Counted from the first letter of the stretch, positions 25,840 to 36,433 are shown. The stretch: 64,000 bases of DNA from Clostridium pasteurianum DSM 525 = ATCC 6013 (GCF_000807255.1 NZ_CP009268.1:2138384-2202383); one strand, 5' to 3'. Translations and numbers: made by a program. The notes: generated by a model from the letters alone, not told the origin.

Positions 25840-26009
25840 AAAGAATACCTCCTGATATGTATAATTTTGACTATTGTAAAATTTAAATTATATATAATTA
25901 CATCTATAGAAATTATATTCCTAATTAAATTAGTAAACAATACTAATATAAATATTTTTAAATCAGTACTATAAAAATTAATTTAGCACCTATTAAAATT
26001 ATTTAACTG

Positions 26010-26882
26010 CTATAATTTAAAATATATAATTATTATAACAGTAATTATCCATAATACTATATTAATTAAAAATGGAAAATCCTTTTGAAAAATATCTTCT
26101 GGTTTTCCTCCTATATTTTCTTTCATTGTCAAATATTGATACCTAAATATACCATATAGTACAAAAGGTATGGTAAACATCATTGTTCTACTCTGTATTG
26201 AGCTAAAGGTATATAGACAATATGCAATGAATACACTGGGAGTCACTATAGTGAGCATATTATCTATAAGTTCTACTGAATATTCATCTAATATTTTTCT
26301 ATGCTCTCCTCTTTTACTTTTTAATACAATTATTTCACTTTTTCTCTTATTAAGTGCTATAAATAATGAAATTAAAATTGTACATAAAATCATCCATGGA
26401 GATAATTGTACATTTGTTGCAATACCGCCACTTTGAACTCTAAGAACAAATCCAAAAGTAATTATCATAACATCTATTATGACTATATTTTTTAACTTAA
26501 AAGAATATAGCACATTAATTAGAAAATATATTAATAATACTATAAATAATTTTATATTCATTTCATAGCAAACAGTAAAAATTACAAAAAGAAGAATAAT
26601 TTCTACAATTCTAGCCTGAAATTTTGTGACCTTTCCACTTGCTATAGGTCTATTTTTCTTTTCCGGATGTTGTCTATCTTTTTCCGCATCTACTAAATCA
26701 TTTAATATGTAAACACAGGAAGATATCAAACAAAACATTATAAAAATAAAAATATTTTTTATAAATATATTTTCATCAACAAATTTTCCTGAAAATATCA
26801 TAGCTCCAAAAACAAATAAATTTTTTGTCCATTGTTTAGGTCTCATAAGTTTAAATATATGACGAAAATTCAATTTAAGCAT
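26010..26882 (-). CDS. UbiA-family prenyltransferase, DPPR-synthase-like
   Basis: A 290-residue integral membrane protein with about eight or nine hydrophobic helices. The prenyl-diphosphate site is NDLVDAEKDRQHPEKKNRP, and the opening is MRPKQWTKNLFVFGAMIFSG. These features match decaprenyl-phosphate phosphoribosyltransferase-like members, which in mycobacteria move phosphoribose onto a polyprenyl phosphate. The clostridial role is not established, and no partner epimerase or oxidase gene is adjacent. A second Asp-rich motif typical of UbiA is not obvious in the C-terminal half. It stands alone between the aminotransferase and spoVS. Confidence 0.82.
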   Translation of the reverse strand: MLKLNFRHIFKLMRPKQWTKNLFVFGAMIFSGKFVDENIFIKNIFIFIMFCLISSCVYILNDLVDAEKDRQHPEKKNRPIASGKVTKFQARIVEIILLFVIFTVCYEMNIKLFIVLLIYFLINVLYSFKLKNIVIIDVMIITFGFVLRVQSGGIATNVQLSPWMILCTILISLFIALNKRKSEIIVLKSKRGEHRKILDEYSVELIDNMLTIVTPSVFIAYCLYTFSSIQSRTMMFTIPFVLYGIFRYQYLTMKENIGGKPEDIFQKDFPFLINIVLWIITVIIIIYFKL

Positions 26883-26979
26883 TAACTACCTCCAAAAGTT
26901 ATTTTAACATCTTGCATTATTAATAAATTGAAGATACTCTAAAATATACACAATTTATAATTTAACATATTTAATGCAC

Positions 26980-27021
26980 AAATAAAAGGACTTGAAGAAT
27001 AATAATCAAGTCCTTTTGTTT
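26980..27021 (-). terminator. spoVS terminator
   Basis: AAAAGGACTTGA (26984-26995) pairs with TCAAGTCCTTTT (27006-27017) about 37 bases past the spoVS stop, with flanking T/A runs. Confidence 0.8.
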
Positions 27022-27053
27022 AATTTATTAAATATAAAAACTTAAAATTCCCT

Positions 27054-27314
27054 CTATCTAGGTTGTACAATAAGTTTTATGGCTGTTCTTTCTTCACCAT
27101 CTATTTCAATATCCGTGAAGGCTGGTATACATACTAAATCTATTCCACTAGGAGCTACAAATCCTCTTGCAATAGCAATAGCCTTAATGGCTTGATTTAT
27201 TGCACCGGCCCCAATAGCCTGTATTTCTGCAGCTCCTCTTTCTCTTAATACTCCTGCTAAAGCTCCTGCTACTGAATTTGGACTTGATTTTGCTGAAACT
27301 TTTAATACTTCCAT
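27054..27314 (-). CDS. spoVS: Stage V sporulation protein S
   Basis: An 86-residue protein almost invariant across spore formers. It opens MEVLKVSAKSSPNSVAGALAG, then AAEIQAIGAGAINQAIKAIAIARGFVAPSG and ends EERTAIKLIVQPR. It is an Alba-like small nucleic-acid-binding fold needed for late spore-coat or core development and linked to septation control in Bacillus. The ATG at 27314 follows AGGAGGG; the longer frame adds seven unlikely residues. It lies directly downstream of rny, a conserved clostridial order, but hairpins between the two suggest a separate transcript. Confidence 0.95.
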   Translation of the reverse strand: MEVLKVSAKSSPNSVAGALAGVLRERGAAEIQAIGAGAINQAIKAIAIARGFVAPSGIDLVCIPAFTDIEIDGEERTAIKLIVQPR

Positions 27315-27387
27315 AATAACCCTCCTAAAGTTCAATTAAAAATAGTAAATTTAGATATTTAAACCTACAGGTATATTATTCTACATA

Positions 27388-27480
27388 GCATAAAAAATTC
27401 CTTTAAATTTCACAAAATTCAAAGGAATTTTTCTCACAATTAAAATTTTCCTTTATAATTTATAAAGGAAAATAACATCT
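27388..27480 (-). terminator. Double hairpin terminator after rny
   Basis: AAAAATTCCTTT pairs with AAAGGAATTTTT within 27391-27433. A second hairpin, TTTTCCTTTATA / TATAAAGGAAAA, spans about 27447-27473 right behind the rny stop. Confidence 0.65.
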
Positions 27481-27482
27481 AT

Positions 27483-29024
27483 TTATTTTGCATACTCTAC
27501 TGCTCTTGTTTCTCTTATTACATTAACTTTAATTTGGCCAGGATATTCCAATTCACTCTCTATTCTCTTGACAATATTCCTTGCCATTTCTGATGCTCCT
27601 GCATCATCAACACTTTCTGGTTTAACCATTATTCTAATTTCTCTTCCAGCCTGAATGGCATATGACTTTTCTACACCTTCGTACGAATTTGAAATTTCTT
27701 CCAACTTTTCCAAGCGCTTTATATATGCTTCTAAAGTTTCTCGTCTTGCACCAGGCCTTGCAGCAGATATAGCATCTGCAGCTTGAACAAGTATAGCTTC
27801 AAGGGATTGAGGATCTATATCCCCATGATGAGCTCCAATAGCATTCACTATTACAGAAGATTCATGATATTTTTTTGCTATCTCAGATCCAATTAAAGCA
27901 TGAGGACCTTCTATTTCATGATCCACTGCTTTCCCTATGTCATGTAATAACCCTGCTCTTTTTGCAAGTGTTGGATCTATACCAAGTTCAGATGCCATAA
28001 ATCCAGCTAAGTACGATACTTCTACAGAATGCTTTAATACATTCTGACCATAACTTGTTCTGTACTTTAATCTTCCTAAAAGTCTTATAAGTTCTGCATG
28101 TAAACCATGAACACCGGTTTCGAAAGTGGCTTGTTCGCCTTCTTCTTTTATATTGTTTTCTACTTCTTTCTTAGCTTTCTCCACCATTTCTTCAATTCTA
28201 GCGGGATGAATTCTCCCATCTAATATTAATTTTTCTAAGGCTATTCTTGCAACTTCTCTTCTTATAGGATCAAAGCCAGAAAGTATAACTGCTTCAGGTG
28301 TATCATCGATTATTAAATCAATTCCTGTAAGAGTTTCCAAAGCTCTAATATTTCTACCTTCTCTTCCAATTATTCGGCCTTTCATTTCGTCATTAGGTAA
28401 AGATACCACATAAACAGTTGATTCTGCCACATGATCTGCAGCACATCTTTGTATTGCACAAGTTATAATTTCCCTAGCCTTTTTATCGGCTTCTTCTTTT
28501 GCCCTAGTCTCAATATCTTTAATCATAACTGCCGTTTCATGCTTTATTTCTTTACGAACCTCTTCAAGCAGTAATTCTTTTGCCTCTTCGGCACTTAGAT
28601 TTGAAAGTCTTTCAATTTCTTTCCTTTGGTTTTGATATAATTCTTCAATATTATTTTCTTTTTCTTCAAGTGCACTTTCACGTGCATTTAAACTTTCTTC
28701 TCTCTTTTGAATTAAATCGCTCTTTTTATCTAGAGCCTCTTCTCTTTGAATATTTCTTCTTTCGAGTCTTTGAATTTCAGACCTTCGCTCTCGTGATTCT
28801 TTTTCAAAATCAACTCTCAGCTTATGGACTTCTTCTTTTGCTTCTAAAATGGATTCTTTTTTCATTGATTCAGCTTCTCTGCTAGCTTCATCCTTTATAT
28901 TTTTTGCTTCTTCTTCAGCCTTAGTTATTTTAGCTAAAGAATATTTTTTTATAATATAAAGTCCTATTGCAACCACCAGAATTACCAGTACAACAACAAT
29001 TATCATCCAATAATTACGTTCCAT
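27483..29024 (-). CDS. rny: Ribonuclease Y
   Basis: A membrane-anchored endoribonuclease of about 513 residues that starts mRNA decay. One N-terminal transmembrane helix (about 5-25) is followed by a long charged coiled coil (about 30-200). A KH domain ([24 protein letters not shown]) follows, then the HD catalytic domain with [19 protein letters not shown] 29024 is preferred; the GTG four codons upstream belongs to AAGGAGGTG. A clean sigma-A-type promoter is visible about 130 bases upstream. Confidence 0.96.
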   Translation of the reverse strand: MERNYWMIIVVVLVILVVAIGLYIIKKYSLAKITKAEEEAKNIKDEASREAESMKKESILEAKEEVHKLRVDFEKESRERRSEIQRLERRNIQREEALDKKSDLIQKREESLNARESALEEKENNIEELYQNQRKEIERLSNLSAEEAKELLLEEVRKEIKHETAVMIKDIETRAKEEADKKAREIITCAIQRCAADHVAESTVYVVSLPNDEMKGRIIGREGRNIRALETLTGIDLIIDDTPEAVILSGFDPIRREVARIALEKLILDGRIHPARIEEMVEKAKKEVENNIKEEGEQATFETGVHGLHAELIRLLGRLKYRTSYGQNVLKHSVEVSYLAGFMASELGIDPTLAKRAGLLHDIGKAVDHEIEGPHALIGSEIAKKYHESSVIVNAIGAHHGDIDPQSLEAILVQAADAISAARPGARRETLEAYIKRLEKLEEISNSYEGVEKSYAIQAGREIRIMVKPESVDDAGASEMARNIVKRIESELEYPGQIKVNVIRETRAVEYAK

Positions 29025-29418
29025 TGCCGTAAACACCTCCTTTGCTTATATAGCTCCATAAAATTGCGAAAATGAAAGCTTTGAAAAGGTGTCATATTTA
29101 TTCAATTGGCAATAATTTGAATATGCTAAACCAGTATTTGTATTTAGCTTAATTGTATATTAATTTAAGATTACTGTCAAGTTTATGGTGAATAAATACT
29201 ATAAATGTTATTATAAGTGATTTTTTCTCAGTAAAAATTTTTATTTTGACTAAACTTATAAAAAGTTTATATATTATATTCAACTTCAGATTACATAAAC
29301 TCGTTACTGAATAAAACTTAAATCTAAAACAAATATAATTGCTATAAAAAATATTTACAATGTTTTTTATAGCATATTTATTATATCTAAATATTATTAT
29401 AATTATACTTTTTAAACT
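29025..29418. other. recA-rny intergenic region with rny promoter
   Basis: About 394 bases. Nearest recA is the hairpin GCTATAAAAAA / TTTTTTATAGC (29341-29351, 29363-29373), which may end recA transcripts although its U-tract is weak. The rny promoter is at 29152-29180. Nothing else is recognised. Confidence 0.5.
29152..29180 (-). promoter_or_regulatory. rny promoter
   Basis: On the minus strand a consensus TTGACA (29175-29180) and TACAAT (29152-29157) have an exact 17-base spacer. The leader to the rny start would be about 120 bases. Confidence 0.75.
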
Positions 29419-30480
29419 CTAAGCTTTAGATAATTTTTTATCTGAAGCTGTATTCTCAACTAAATCTTCAGAAGAATCCTTTGATTTTTTTATAGGAAGT
29501 TCATTTTTTTCTCTTATTTTAGTTTCTATTTCAAGTTTTATATCCGGATTTTCTTTTAAATACTGTTTAGCATTTTCTCTTCCTTGCCCAAGTCTAATAT
29601 CTCCATAAGAGAACCAAGCACCACTTTTTTGAATTATTTCTTCTTTCACACCAACATCTACAATATTGCCTTCTTTTGAAATACCCTCATTATACATTAT
29701 ATCAAACTCTGCCTGTTTAAAAGGAGGCGCTATTTTATTTTTTATTACTTTTACCCTTGTTCTGTTTCCTATTATTTCATCACCTTGTTTTATAGAATCT
29801 ATTCTTCTAATATCCATTCTAACTGAAGCATAGAATTTCAAAGCTCTTCCACCAGGTGTTGTTTCTGGATTTCCAAACATAATTCCAACTTTTTCTCTCA
29901 ATTGATTTATGAATATAACTACACATTTTGACTTGTTTATAGCTCCCGCAAGTTTTCTGAGAGCCTGAGACATGAGTCTTGCTTGAAGTCCCACATGAGA
30001 GTCACCCATTTCCCCTTCTATTTCAGCCTTAGGAACTAACGCAGCAACAGAATCAACTACTATCACATCTATAGCATTAGATCTCACAAGAGCCTCTGCT
30101 ATTTCCAGTGCTTGCTCTCCGGTATCTGGCTGTGAAACTATTAAATTTTCAGTATCAACTCCTAGTCTTCTTGCATAAGCTGGATCTAGAGCATGTTCAG
30201 CATCGATAAAGGCAGCAGTTCCTTCCATTTTTTGTGCTTCTGCTATAACATGAAGCGCTACTGTAGTTTTACCAGAAGATTCAGGTCCATATATTTCTAT
30301 AATTCTTCCTCTAGGTACTCCGCCTATTCCTAAGGCTATATCCAAAGATAAACACCCTGTCGATATTGAATCTATATCTAATACACTATGTTCTCCTAAT
30401 TTCATAATAGAGCCTTTTCCAAACTGCTTTTCAATTTGTCCCAAGGCAGCTTCCAATGCTTTAAACTTTTCGTTATCCAT
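29419..30480 (-). CDS. recA: DNA recombinase RecA
   Basis: A 353-residue RecA, normal length. The initial [28 protein letters not shown] helix, Walker [10 protein letters not shown], Walker [16 protein letters not shown]1/L2 loop regions ([32 protein letters not shown]) and the C-terminal acidic/lysine tail are all present. It drives strand exchange and the LexA self-cleavage that triggers the SOS response. AAAGGGA lies a few bases before the ATG. Its own promoter and an SOS box are visible upstream, so it is damage-inducible. Confidence 0.98.
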   Translation of the reverse strand: MDNEKFKALEAALGQIEKQFGKGSIMKLGEHSVLDIDSISTGCLSLDIALGIGGVPRGRIIEIYGPESSGKTTVALHVIAEAQKMEGTAAFIDAEHALDPAYARRLGVDTENLIVSQPDTGEQALEIAEALVRSNAIDVIVVDSVAALVPKAEIEGEMGDSHVGLQARLMSQALRKLAGAINKSKCVVIFINQLREKVGIMFGNPETTPGGRALKFYASVRMDIRRIDSIKQGDEIIGNRTRVKVIKNKIAPPFKQAEFDIMYNEGISKEGNIVDVGVKEEIIQKSGAWFSYGDIRLGQGRENAKQYLKENPDIKLEIETKIREKNELPIKKSKDSSEDLVENTASDKKLSKA

Positions 30481-30519
30481 ATTACATCCCTTTAAGGGTT
30501 CACCAACCTTTCACATTAT

Positions 30520-30533
30520 CGAACATTTGTTCT
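30520..30533 (-). promoter_or_regulatory. SOS (LexA) box of recA
   Basis: CGAACATTTGTTCT matches the Gram-positive LexA operator pattern CGAAC-N4-GTTC(G/T). It lies directly downstream of the recA -10 element, a position where LexA would block initiation. Confidence 0.85.
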
Positions 30534-30539
30534 TTTTTC

Positions 30540-30568
30540 ATTATATAATAAAATTTAATCTAGGTCAA
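30540..30568 (-). promoter_or_regulatory. recA promoter
   Basis: Minus-strand TTGACC (30563-30568) and TATAAT (30540-30545) have a 17-base spacer. The start site is predicted near 30533, inside the SOS box. Confidence 0.85.
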
Positions 30569-30570
30569 CA

Positions 30571-30612
30571 CTATAAATAAAGTTCCTGTAATTACAGGAA
30601 CTTTATTTATAG
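30571..30612 (-). terminator. Terminator of the rimO-pgsA unit
   Basis: This is a perfect 42-base palindrome (left arm CTATAAATAAAGTTCCTGTA) located 31 bases past the pgsA stop, with a U-rich right arm. It separates the upstream operon from the recA promoter by three bases. Confidence 0.8.
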
Positions 30613-30642
30613 TAAAATTATGGTCAAAATATATTTTTTTAA

Positions 30643-31227
30643 TCATTTATCGGACTTTAAAATTTCTCGATTTTTTACAAAGTAATCTATCCCTGAGATA
30701 ATAGTAATTATTACAGCCAAAAACATAGTTACTTTTGTTAAATTCTGAAACAAAGATACAATATCAATGTTAAAATAATTATGTAAAAATTTAATATGAC
30801 GTATATTTAAATTCATCAGCGCACATATTATTGCTACAATTTGTATGACTGTTTTAATTTTTCCCCACCAGCTAGCCGCTAGTACTACACCATCTGCTGC
30901 TGCAATAGACCTAAGACCAGTAACTGCAAATTCCCTAGCAATTATTATTATAGCAACCCAACTACTTAGTATGTGAAATTCTACTAAAGAAACTAAAGCT
31001 GCAGATACCAATAGTTTATCTGCCAAAGGATCCATTAATTTTCCAAAACGCGTTATTTGATTTCTGCTTCTTGCAATATAACCATCTAACTTATCTGTAA
31101 GAGCAGCGATTATAAAGACTGTTGTGGCAATACTTCTACCGTAAGGAATTCCCCTTACGGCAATAAAAATCAAAAATATTGGAACTAAAATTATTCTTAT
31201 TAAAGTTAATTTATTAGCAAGATTCAT
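30643..31227 (-). CDS. pgsA: CDP-diacylglycerol-glycerol-3-phosphate 3-phosphatidyltransferase
   Basis: A membrane enzyme of about 194 residues that makes phosphatidylglycerol phosphate, the committed step to phosphatidylglycerol and cardiolipin. The CDP-alcohol phosphotransferase motif D-x-x-D-G-x-x-A-R...G-x-x-x-D-x-x-x-D is visible as [30 protein letters not shown]. About five hydrophobic helices are present. The ATG at 31227 lies inside the end of rimO, after AGGGG; the frame overlap of 14 bases indicates translational coupling with rimO. Confidence 0.94.
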   Translation of the reverse strand: MNLANKLTLIRIILVPIFLIFIAVRGIPYGRSIATTVFIIAALTDKLDGYIARSRNQITRFGKLMDPLADKLLVSAALVSLVEFHILSSWVAIIIIAREFAVTGLRSIAAADGVVLAASWWGKIKTVIQIVAIICALMNLNIRHIKFLHNYFNIDIVSLFQNLTKVTMFLAVIITIISGIDYFVKNREILKSDK

Positions 31228-32554
31228 CGCATACAACCCCTATTAAATCATATTCTAGACTATCTATAATTTTTATATTAGTAAAATCACCTACATTTAA
31301 TATTTTATCACATTTGAAAAAAATTTCACCATCTATTTCCGGAGACATTTCATAATTTCTTCCATACCAATAATCATTATCATTTTTTCCCTCTATGATA
31401 ACCTTATATATATTGCCTATTTTACTTTTATTTATTTCTTTTGATATTTGCTGCTGCATAAGCATTAATTCTTCCTGTCTCTGTTCTTTTACAGATTCAT
31501 CTATTTGATTAGGCATATTAAAAGCTTCTGTATCTTCTTCTCTAGAATATTTAAAAACTCCCAATTTATCAAATCTAATAAACTTAATAAATTCTTTTAA
31601 TTCTTGAAAATCTTCTTCAGTTTCACCAGGAAATCCAACAATAATTGAAGTCCTAAGACATATATTTTCTACCTTACCTTTTAAATTTAATATACTTTTA
31701 ATTATTTTATCTTTTTTAGTGTGTCTTTTCATATTTTTTAGTATATTATTACTAATATGCTGTATCGGTATATCTATATACTTACATACTTTATCATTAA
31801 CAGATATTTCTTCTATTAATTCTTCTGTTATTTCTTCTGGATAACAATATAATATTCTTATCCATTCAATAGATTTTATCCTTGAAATTTTTCTAAGTAA
31901 TTCAGGAAGCATCTTCTTATTATATATATCTATTCCATATCTTGTAGTATCTTGTGCAACAAGTATTATCTCCTTTACCCCTTGCTTGTTAAGTTCATTA
32001 CATTCATCTATAATATCCTCCATAGTTCTGCTTCTATATTTTCCTCTAATTTTAGGAATTATACAATAAGAACAGGAATTATTACAACCTTCTGATATTC
32101 TAACATAAGCGCTAAAAGATCCTGTAGTTACAATTCTTTTTCCCTCATTTATATTTTTGTCGCTGTAATTACATAAACTCTGCTTTTTACCACCACAACT
32201 AAAAAAATTGTTAATAGCATCATTAAGCCCATTATAGTCATTTACTCCTAATATTAAATCTAACTCTGGCATTAGATTTAAGAGCTCATCCCCATATCTT
32301 TGAGTTAAACATCCTGTAGCTATGAGCATTTTACAATTATATTTGCTTTTATATTCTGCCATTTCCAATATGGTATTTATAGATTCTTGTTTTGAGGCTT
32401 CAATAAATCCACAAGTATTTACTAAAATAATATCAGCCTTTTTAGGATCATTTACTATTTCATAATTATGTTCAATATTTCCTAATATAGTTTCTGAATC
32501 AATTCTATTCTTATCACAGCCTAAACTTATAAGTCCAAAATTTAATTTGTTCAC
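31214..32554 (-). CDS. rimO: Ribosomal protein S12 methylthiotransferase RimO
   Basis: A 446-residue radical-SAM enzyme that adds a methylthio group to the S12 aspartate. The N-terminal UPF0004 domain has cysteines 13, 48 and 82. The radical-SAM cluster motif [12 protein letters not shown] gives Cys157, Cys161 and Cys164. A C-terminal TRAM domain follows (about 380-446). The start [12 protein letters not shown] separates it from MiaB. It is first in a small unit with pgsA. Confidence 0.94.
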   Translation of the reverse strand: MNKLNFGLISLGCDKNRIDSETILGNIEHNYEIVNDPKKADIILVNTCGFIEASKQESINTILEMAEYKSKYNCKMLIATGCLTQRYGDELLNLMPELDLILGVNDYNGLNDAINNFFSCGGKKQSLCNYSDKNINEGKRIVTTGSFSAYVRISEGCNNSCSYCIIPKIRGKYRSRTMEDIIDECNELNKQGVKEIILVAQDTTRYGIDIYNKKMLPELLRKISRIKSIEWIRILYCYPEEITEELIEEISVNDKVCKYIDIPIQHISNNILKNMKRHTKKDKIIKSILNLKGKVENICLRTSIIVGFPGETEEDFQELKEFIKFIRFDKLGVFKYSREEDTEAFNMPNQIDESVKEQRQEELMLMQQQISKEINKSKIGNIYKVIIEGKNDNDYWYGRNYEMSPEIDGEIFFKCDKILNVGDFTNIKIIDSLEYDLIGVVCDESC

Positions 32555-32644
32555 CTAAAATCCTCCTATGTTTACATATAAAAATAAATAACAAATTAAA
32601 TACAAACAGAATTCTTAGCATCAAACATAAATTTTCACCTATCA

Positions 32645-32690
32645 GATACTTAGAATTCCTTATCCAGATATACAGCCACCCTTACCTTCA
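32645..32690. repeat. Fragment related to the 19.4 kb repeat
   Basis: The strings GATACTTAGAA and TTATCCAG followed by TAT and CAGCC resemble the reverse complement of 19370-19420, with several mismatches. It lies in the 286-base rimO-ftsK gap, where nothing else is recognised apart from an AACAAGAAAA/TTTTTTGTT hairpin at 32801-32819 after ftsK. Confidence 0.4.
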
Positions 32691-32840
32691 ATCTTATGAA
32701 GATAATTATAATTAGAGTAGTTAGTCTTGGAATAAATTTAATAGTTACTTTTTAATTATTTATATTAACACTAATCATTTTATAGCTAAAAATCAGTATT
32801 AACAAGAAAATTTTTTGTTACATTTATTTCCTGAGAAATA

Positions 32841-35087
32841 TTACAAATTCCCCAATTCCTCCTTTGTAACCAAAATATTTCTAGGCTTACTGCCGTCTCT
32901 CTTTGATATAATTCCCTTTTCTTCTAACTGTTCAACAATTCTAGCCGCTCTATTATATCCTATTCTTAATTTCCTTTGAATTAAAGAGGTTGAAGCTTGA
33001 TTTGCCTCTATAACAATTTTTATAGCCTCATTCAATAATTCATCTTCATCTGTAGATTTTGATTGAGTAGAATTATTATTTATTTCCTCAATTATTTCCT
33101 CTCTATACTCAGATTTTGGATTTTGATTTTTAATACATGTTACAATCTTTTCTACTTCTTCTTCTGATATGAAGGCTCCTTGTATTCTTAAAGGCTTAGA
33201 TTCCCCTACGGGATAGAACAGCATATCACCTTTTCCTAAAAGTTTTTCTGCACCAGCTGTATCAAGAATAGTCCTAGAATCTATTTGACTTGATACAGCA
33301 AAAGATATTCTAGAAGGAATATTTGCCTTAATTACCCCTGTAATAACATCTACAGAAGGTCTCTGCGTTGCAATAACCAAATGCATACCAGCTGCCCTTG
33401 CCATCTGAGCAAGTCTTCCTATGTAATCTTCCACATCATTTGGACATACCATCATTAAATCTGCAAGCTCATCAATAATTATAACTATCCAAGGAAGTTT
33501 ATTATCTATTTTTCCTCTATGAAATAATTCATTATAACCTTCTATATTTCTTACACTGTTGTCTGCAAATATCTTATAACGCCTAGTCATTTCATTTACA
33601 GCCCAACTAAGGGCTCCTGCTGCTTTTTTAGGGTTAGTCACTACTGGAATCAAAAGATGTGGTATTCCATTATATATGCTTAATTCTACTACTTTTGGAT
33701 CAATCATAAGAAGTTTTACATCATCTGGGAAATACTTATATAATATACTTATAATTAAAGTATTAATACATACACTTTTACCCGAACCAGTAGCACCGGC
33801 TATTAATACATGAGGCATTTTGCTTAAATCAGCTACAACACAATTTCCACCTATATCTTTACCAAGACAGAAGGCAAGTTTAGCTTTTGTATTTACAAAG
33901 GATTCTGACTCTATAACTTCTCGTAAAACTACTGGTGTTAAATCTTTATTCGGAACTTCTATCCCTATAGCTGCTTTGCCAGGGATAGGAGCTTCTATTC
34001 TAACACCAGCAGAGGCTAAGTTTAATGCTATATCATCAGATAAATTTACTATTTTACTAACTTTAACCCCTGCACTTGGCTGAAGCTCATATCTAGTTAC
34101 AGAGGGTCCTTTTGTAACCTGAATTACTTTTGCGTCTACTCCAAAACTATTTAAAGTATCTGTTAATTTTGTAGCACTTGTCAAAAGTTCTTTTTTATCA
34201 CTTCGTTTTAATTTACTAAGTTCATTTTCATTTAAAAAATCTATACTTGGCAGTTCATAATCTCCTTGAATACTTTGGATTGAATTATCTTCAATTTCTT
34301 TTTCAAGTTCTTCACTTATATCCTCCACAGCAGCTTCTTTAATGTGATCATTGCTATCCTTTATTTCAATATTGGATTCAGAAACAATATCTTTATCTTT
34401 TTGATCAGATTTACTTTTTATAAAATCAGTAGCTTTTATTTTATCTAAAGTATTTTTTAATATACTATTATCTTCTTTTTCCTGAATATTATAATCTGAA
34501 GATATCTCATTTTTAATTTTTCTTCTATCTCTGAGCTCAAGAAGAGTTTTTTTTAAAGAATCTCCTAAAGATCTCTTTGATATAAGTACAAAAGAAACAA
34601 TATAAATACAAAAAAACACCACATAGCAACCCTTGCCAAATAACCTTGATATAGGAATATCTATAATGTAAGAGATTATGCCTCCATGCATTGTATTATC
34701 AGTACTATATATCCTCTTTATTCCTTCTAATACTTGTCCATTTATATAATAATCATTTAAATTTATCATTGTAATAATAAGAAGGGTATTTATTATAAAA
34801 AGAATAAATCCATAAAATTTTTTATTATAACCTAGCTTGCCTCTTTTTATCATATATCCCATTCCTATTAATATTAATATAAATGGAAATATGTAAGCTC
34901 CTAAGCCTATTATTGTAAAAAGCAATTTTCTCATACCAGTTCCAAGTATACCACTAGTGTTAGTAAAAAATAGACTGAATATTATAAATATACCAAAGCA
35001 TATCAATACTACTCCTGCAATATCACTATTTAAAGTTGAATTTTTATTTGAAGTATTATTGTTTTTAACATTTTTTCTTCTGGCCAA
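32841..35087 (-). CDS. ftsK: DNA translocase FtsK/SpoIIIE
   Basis: A 748-residue ATP-driven DNA pump for chromosome segregation at the septum. Four N-terminal transmembrane helices (about 20-170) are followed by a variable charged linker (about 185-290). The motor domain has Walker A GATGSGKS and Walker B VIIIDELADLMMV, and a C-terminal gamma winged helix ends in NRAARIVEQLEEKGIIS. Whether it acts as FtsK or SpoIIIE cannot be decided by sequence. The start is put at TTG 35087, since GGAGGTG lies six bases upstream; the longer frame would begin inside that site. Confidence 0.94.
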   Translation of the reverse strand: MARRKNVKNNNTSNKNSTLNSDIAGVVLICFGIFIIFSLFFTNTSGILGTGMRKLLFTIIGLGAYIFPFILILIGMGYMIKRGKLGYNKKFYGFILFIINTLLIITMINLNDYYINGQVLEGIKRIYSTDNTMHGGIISYIIDIPISRLFGKGCYVVFFCIYIVSFVLISKRSLGDSLKKTLLELRDRRKIKNEISSDYNIQEKEDNSILKNTLDKIKATDFIKSKSDQKDKDIVSESNIEIKDSNDHIKEAAVEDISEELEKEIEDNSIQSIQGDYELPSIDFLNENELSKLKRSDKKELLTSATKLTDTLNSFGVDAKVIQVTKGPSVTRYELQPSAGVKVSKIVNLSDDIALNLASAGVRIEAPIPGKAAIGIEVPNKDLTPVVLREVIESESFVNTKAKLAFCLGKDIGGNCVVADLSKMPHVLIAGATGSGKSVCINTLIISILYKYFPDDVKLLMIDPKVVELSIYNGIPHLLIPVVTNPKKAAGALSWAVNEMTRRYKIFADNSVRNIEGYNELFHRGKIDNKLPWIVIIIDELADLMMVCPNDVEDYIGRLAQMARAAGMHLVIATQRPSVDVITGVIKANIPSRISFAVSSQIDSRTILDTAGAEKLLGKGDMLFYPVGESKPLRIQGAFISEEEVEKIVTCIKNQNPKSEYREEIIEEINNNSTQSKSTDEDELLNEAIKIVIEANQASTSLIQRKLRIGYNRAARIVEQLEEKGIISKRDGSKPRNILVTKEELGNL

Positions 35088-35171
35088 TGAATTCACCTCC
35101 AATTGTTTATTCTACATTTACGTCAAATATCCCTTTATAATATCATTAAATCCATTGTAAATAATATAATA

Positions 35172-35203
35172 TAAATTAACCATAGGTAATTTTCCCTATG
35201 GTT
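35172..35203 (-). terminator. Terminator of the ymxH-tepA pair
   Basis: AACCATAGG (35178-35186) pairs with CCTATGGTT (35195-35203) and overlaps the protease stop codon; AT-rich sequence follows in the minus direction. Confidence 0.6.
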
Positions 35204-35888
35204 GTGTTTGAATAATCTGTTCCAGTTTTTCCAGTGCATCTTTTATACCACCAACATTATCTATTAATCCATAGTTTACCGCCTGAATTCCAATAAGTAT
35301 AGTACCCATGTCATTTAATAATTCATCACTTTGCATCATCAATTTTTTAATAGTATCTTTATCAATTCTTGAAGTTCTTGAAATAAATTCTATTATCCTC
35401 TGCTGCATCTTGTTAAAATATTCAAAAGTTTGGGGTACTCCAATTACAAGACCATTCATTCTTATAGGATGAATAATCATTGTGGCACTAGGAGATATAA
35501 AAGAATAATCTGCTGAAGTAGCTAGTGGGACTCCAATAGAATGACCACCACCAATAACCAATGAAACAGTTGGCTTGCTTAAACTTCTAATCATTTCAGC
35601 TATAGCCAGCCCAGCTTCCACATCACCGCCAACAGTATTTAAAACTATTAATACACCTTCTATAGTTTTACTTTTCTCTATAGAAACTAATTGAGGAATT
35701 ACGTGTTCATACTTGGTTGTTTTTGTTTGAGGTGGAAGAACCGTATGTCCCTCAATCTGTCCTATTATAGGTAACACATATATTCTTTCATTTTCTTCAG
35801 GTAAATCATTAACTCCCAATTCCTTTATATTTTCAACCTGTTCTTCATTTAATTTTTTTTCATTTTTTTTATCCTTAGTCTTGCCCAT
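35196..35888 (-). CDS. tepA: ClpP-class serine protease, TepA/YmfB type
   Basis: A protein of about 230 residues of the ClpP/crotonase fold. Catalytic Ser lies in GGHSIGVPLATSADY and His in MIIHPIRMNG, with the ClpP-like handle ISRTSRIDKDTIKKLMMQSDELL. A basic/acidic N-terminal extension distinguishes it from housekeeping ClpP. In Bacillus the homologue has been linked to protein translocation and sporulation; the role here is inferred. The ATG at 35888 follows GGGAGTG. It is positioned between ftsK and pnp, a conserved location for this paralogue. Confidence 0.85.
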   Translation of the reverse strand: MGKTKDKKNEKKLNEEQVENIKELGVNDLPEENERIYVLPIIGQIEGHTVLPPQTKTTKYEHVIPQLVSIEKSKTIEGVLIVLNTVGGDVEAGLAIAEMIRSLSKPTVSLVIGGGHSIGVPLATSADYSFISPSATMIIHPIRMNGLVIGVPQTFEYFNKMQQRIIEFISRTSRIDKDTIKKLMMQSDELLNDMGTILIGIQAVNYGLIDNVGGIKDALEKLEQIIQTQP

Positions 35889-35955
35889 AAATATCACTCC
35901 CAGTCTATATATATTTTGCACATACTGACTGAAATGTATACATTATTAATGCATA

Positions 35956-36249
35956 TTATAATTGAGACTTTTTTAAATCATTGTATTCTGCATCAATTAT
36001 TATAGTTCTAGTACCTATTTTTTTTACATACTCCCAGGGTACTTCAAAGAATTCACTTTTATTAAAAAAACTTAGTCCAGATTTATTTTCATTTAAAATT
36101 AGTAATTTCATATTTCCATTTTCATCTATAACTATGTCATTATTGGCAAGAACTGAATACTTTTCTCCATCATTAACATTTATAATTTCGTATTTTTCAA
36201 TTTCACTATATAATTTAATATTTTCCAAAGCATCTTTCAAAATAACCAC
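35956..36249 (-). CDS. PRC-barrel protein, YlmC/YmxH family
   Basis: A 97-residue protein. The C-terminal 75 residues have the PRC-barrel pattern of YmxH: YEIINVNDGEKYSVLANNDIVIDENG, KLLIL, then FFNKSEFFEVPWEYVKKIGTRTIIID. YmxH sits next to pnp in Bacillus and clostridia and is sporulation-associated with unknown biochemical function. The N-terminal 17 residues are an unusual extension. It was also considered as YlzJ-like, but the IPW-xx-IKKIG-type end fits PRC-barrel better. Confidence 0.72.
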   Translation of the reverse strand: MVILKDALENIKLYSEIEKYEIINVNDGEKYSVLANNDIVIDENGNMKLLILNENKSGLSFFNKSEFFEVPWEYVKKIGTRTIIIDAEYNDLKKSQL

Positions 36250-36433
36250 TCCTTATATAAAAATCATTATAATAAATTATATAAAATTTAATTAAAATTA
36301 TTCATTTAATAATATCTATAAATATCCTCTAAATTAGAATATAAATAAAATAAATATATATCATTTACTATAATATGTAAAATATAAGACATAATTATTA
36401 TAAACTGATAATTGCAAATTAATAAGGCAAAAA

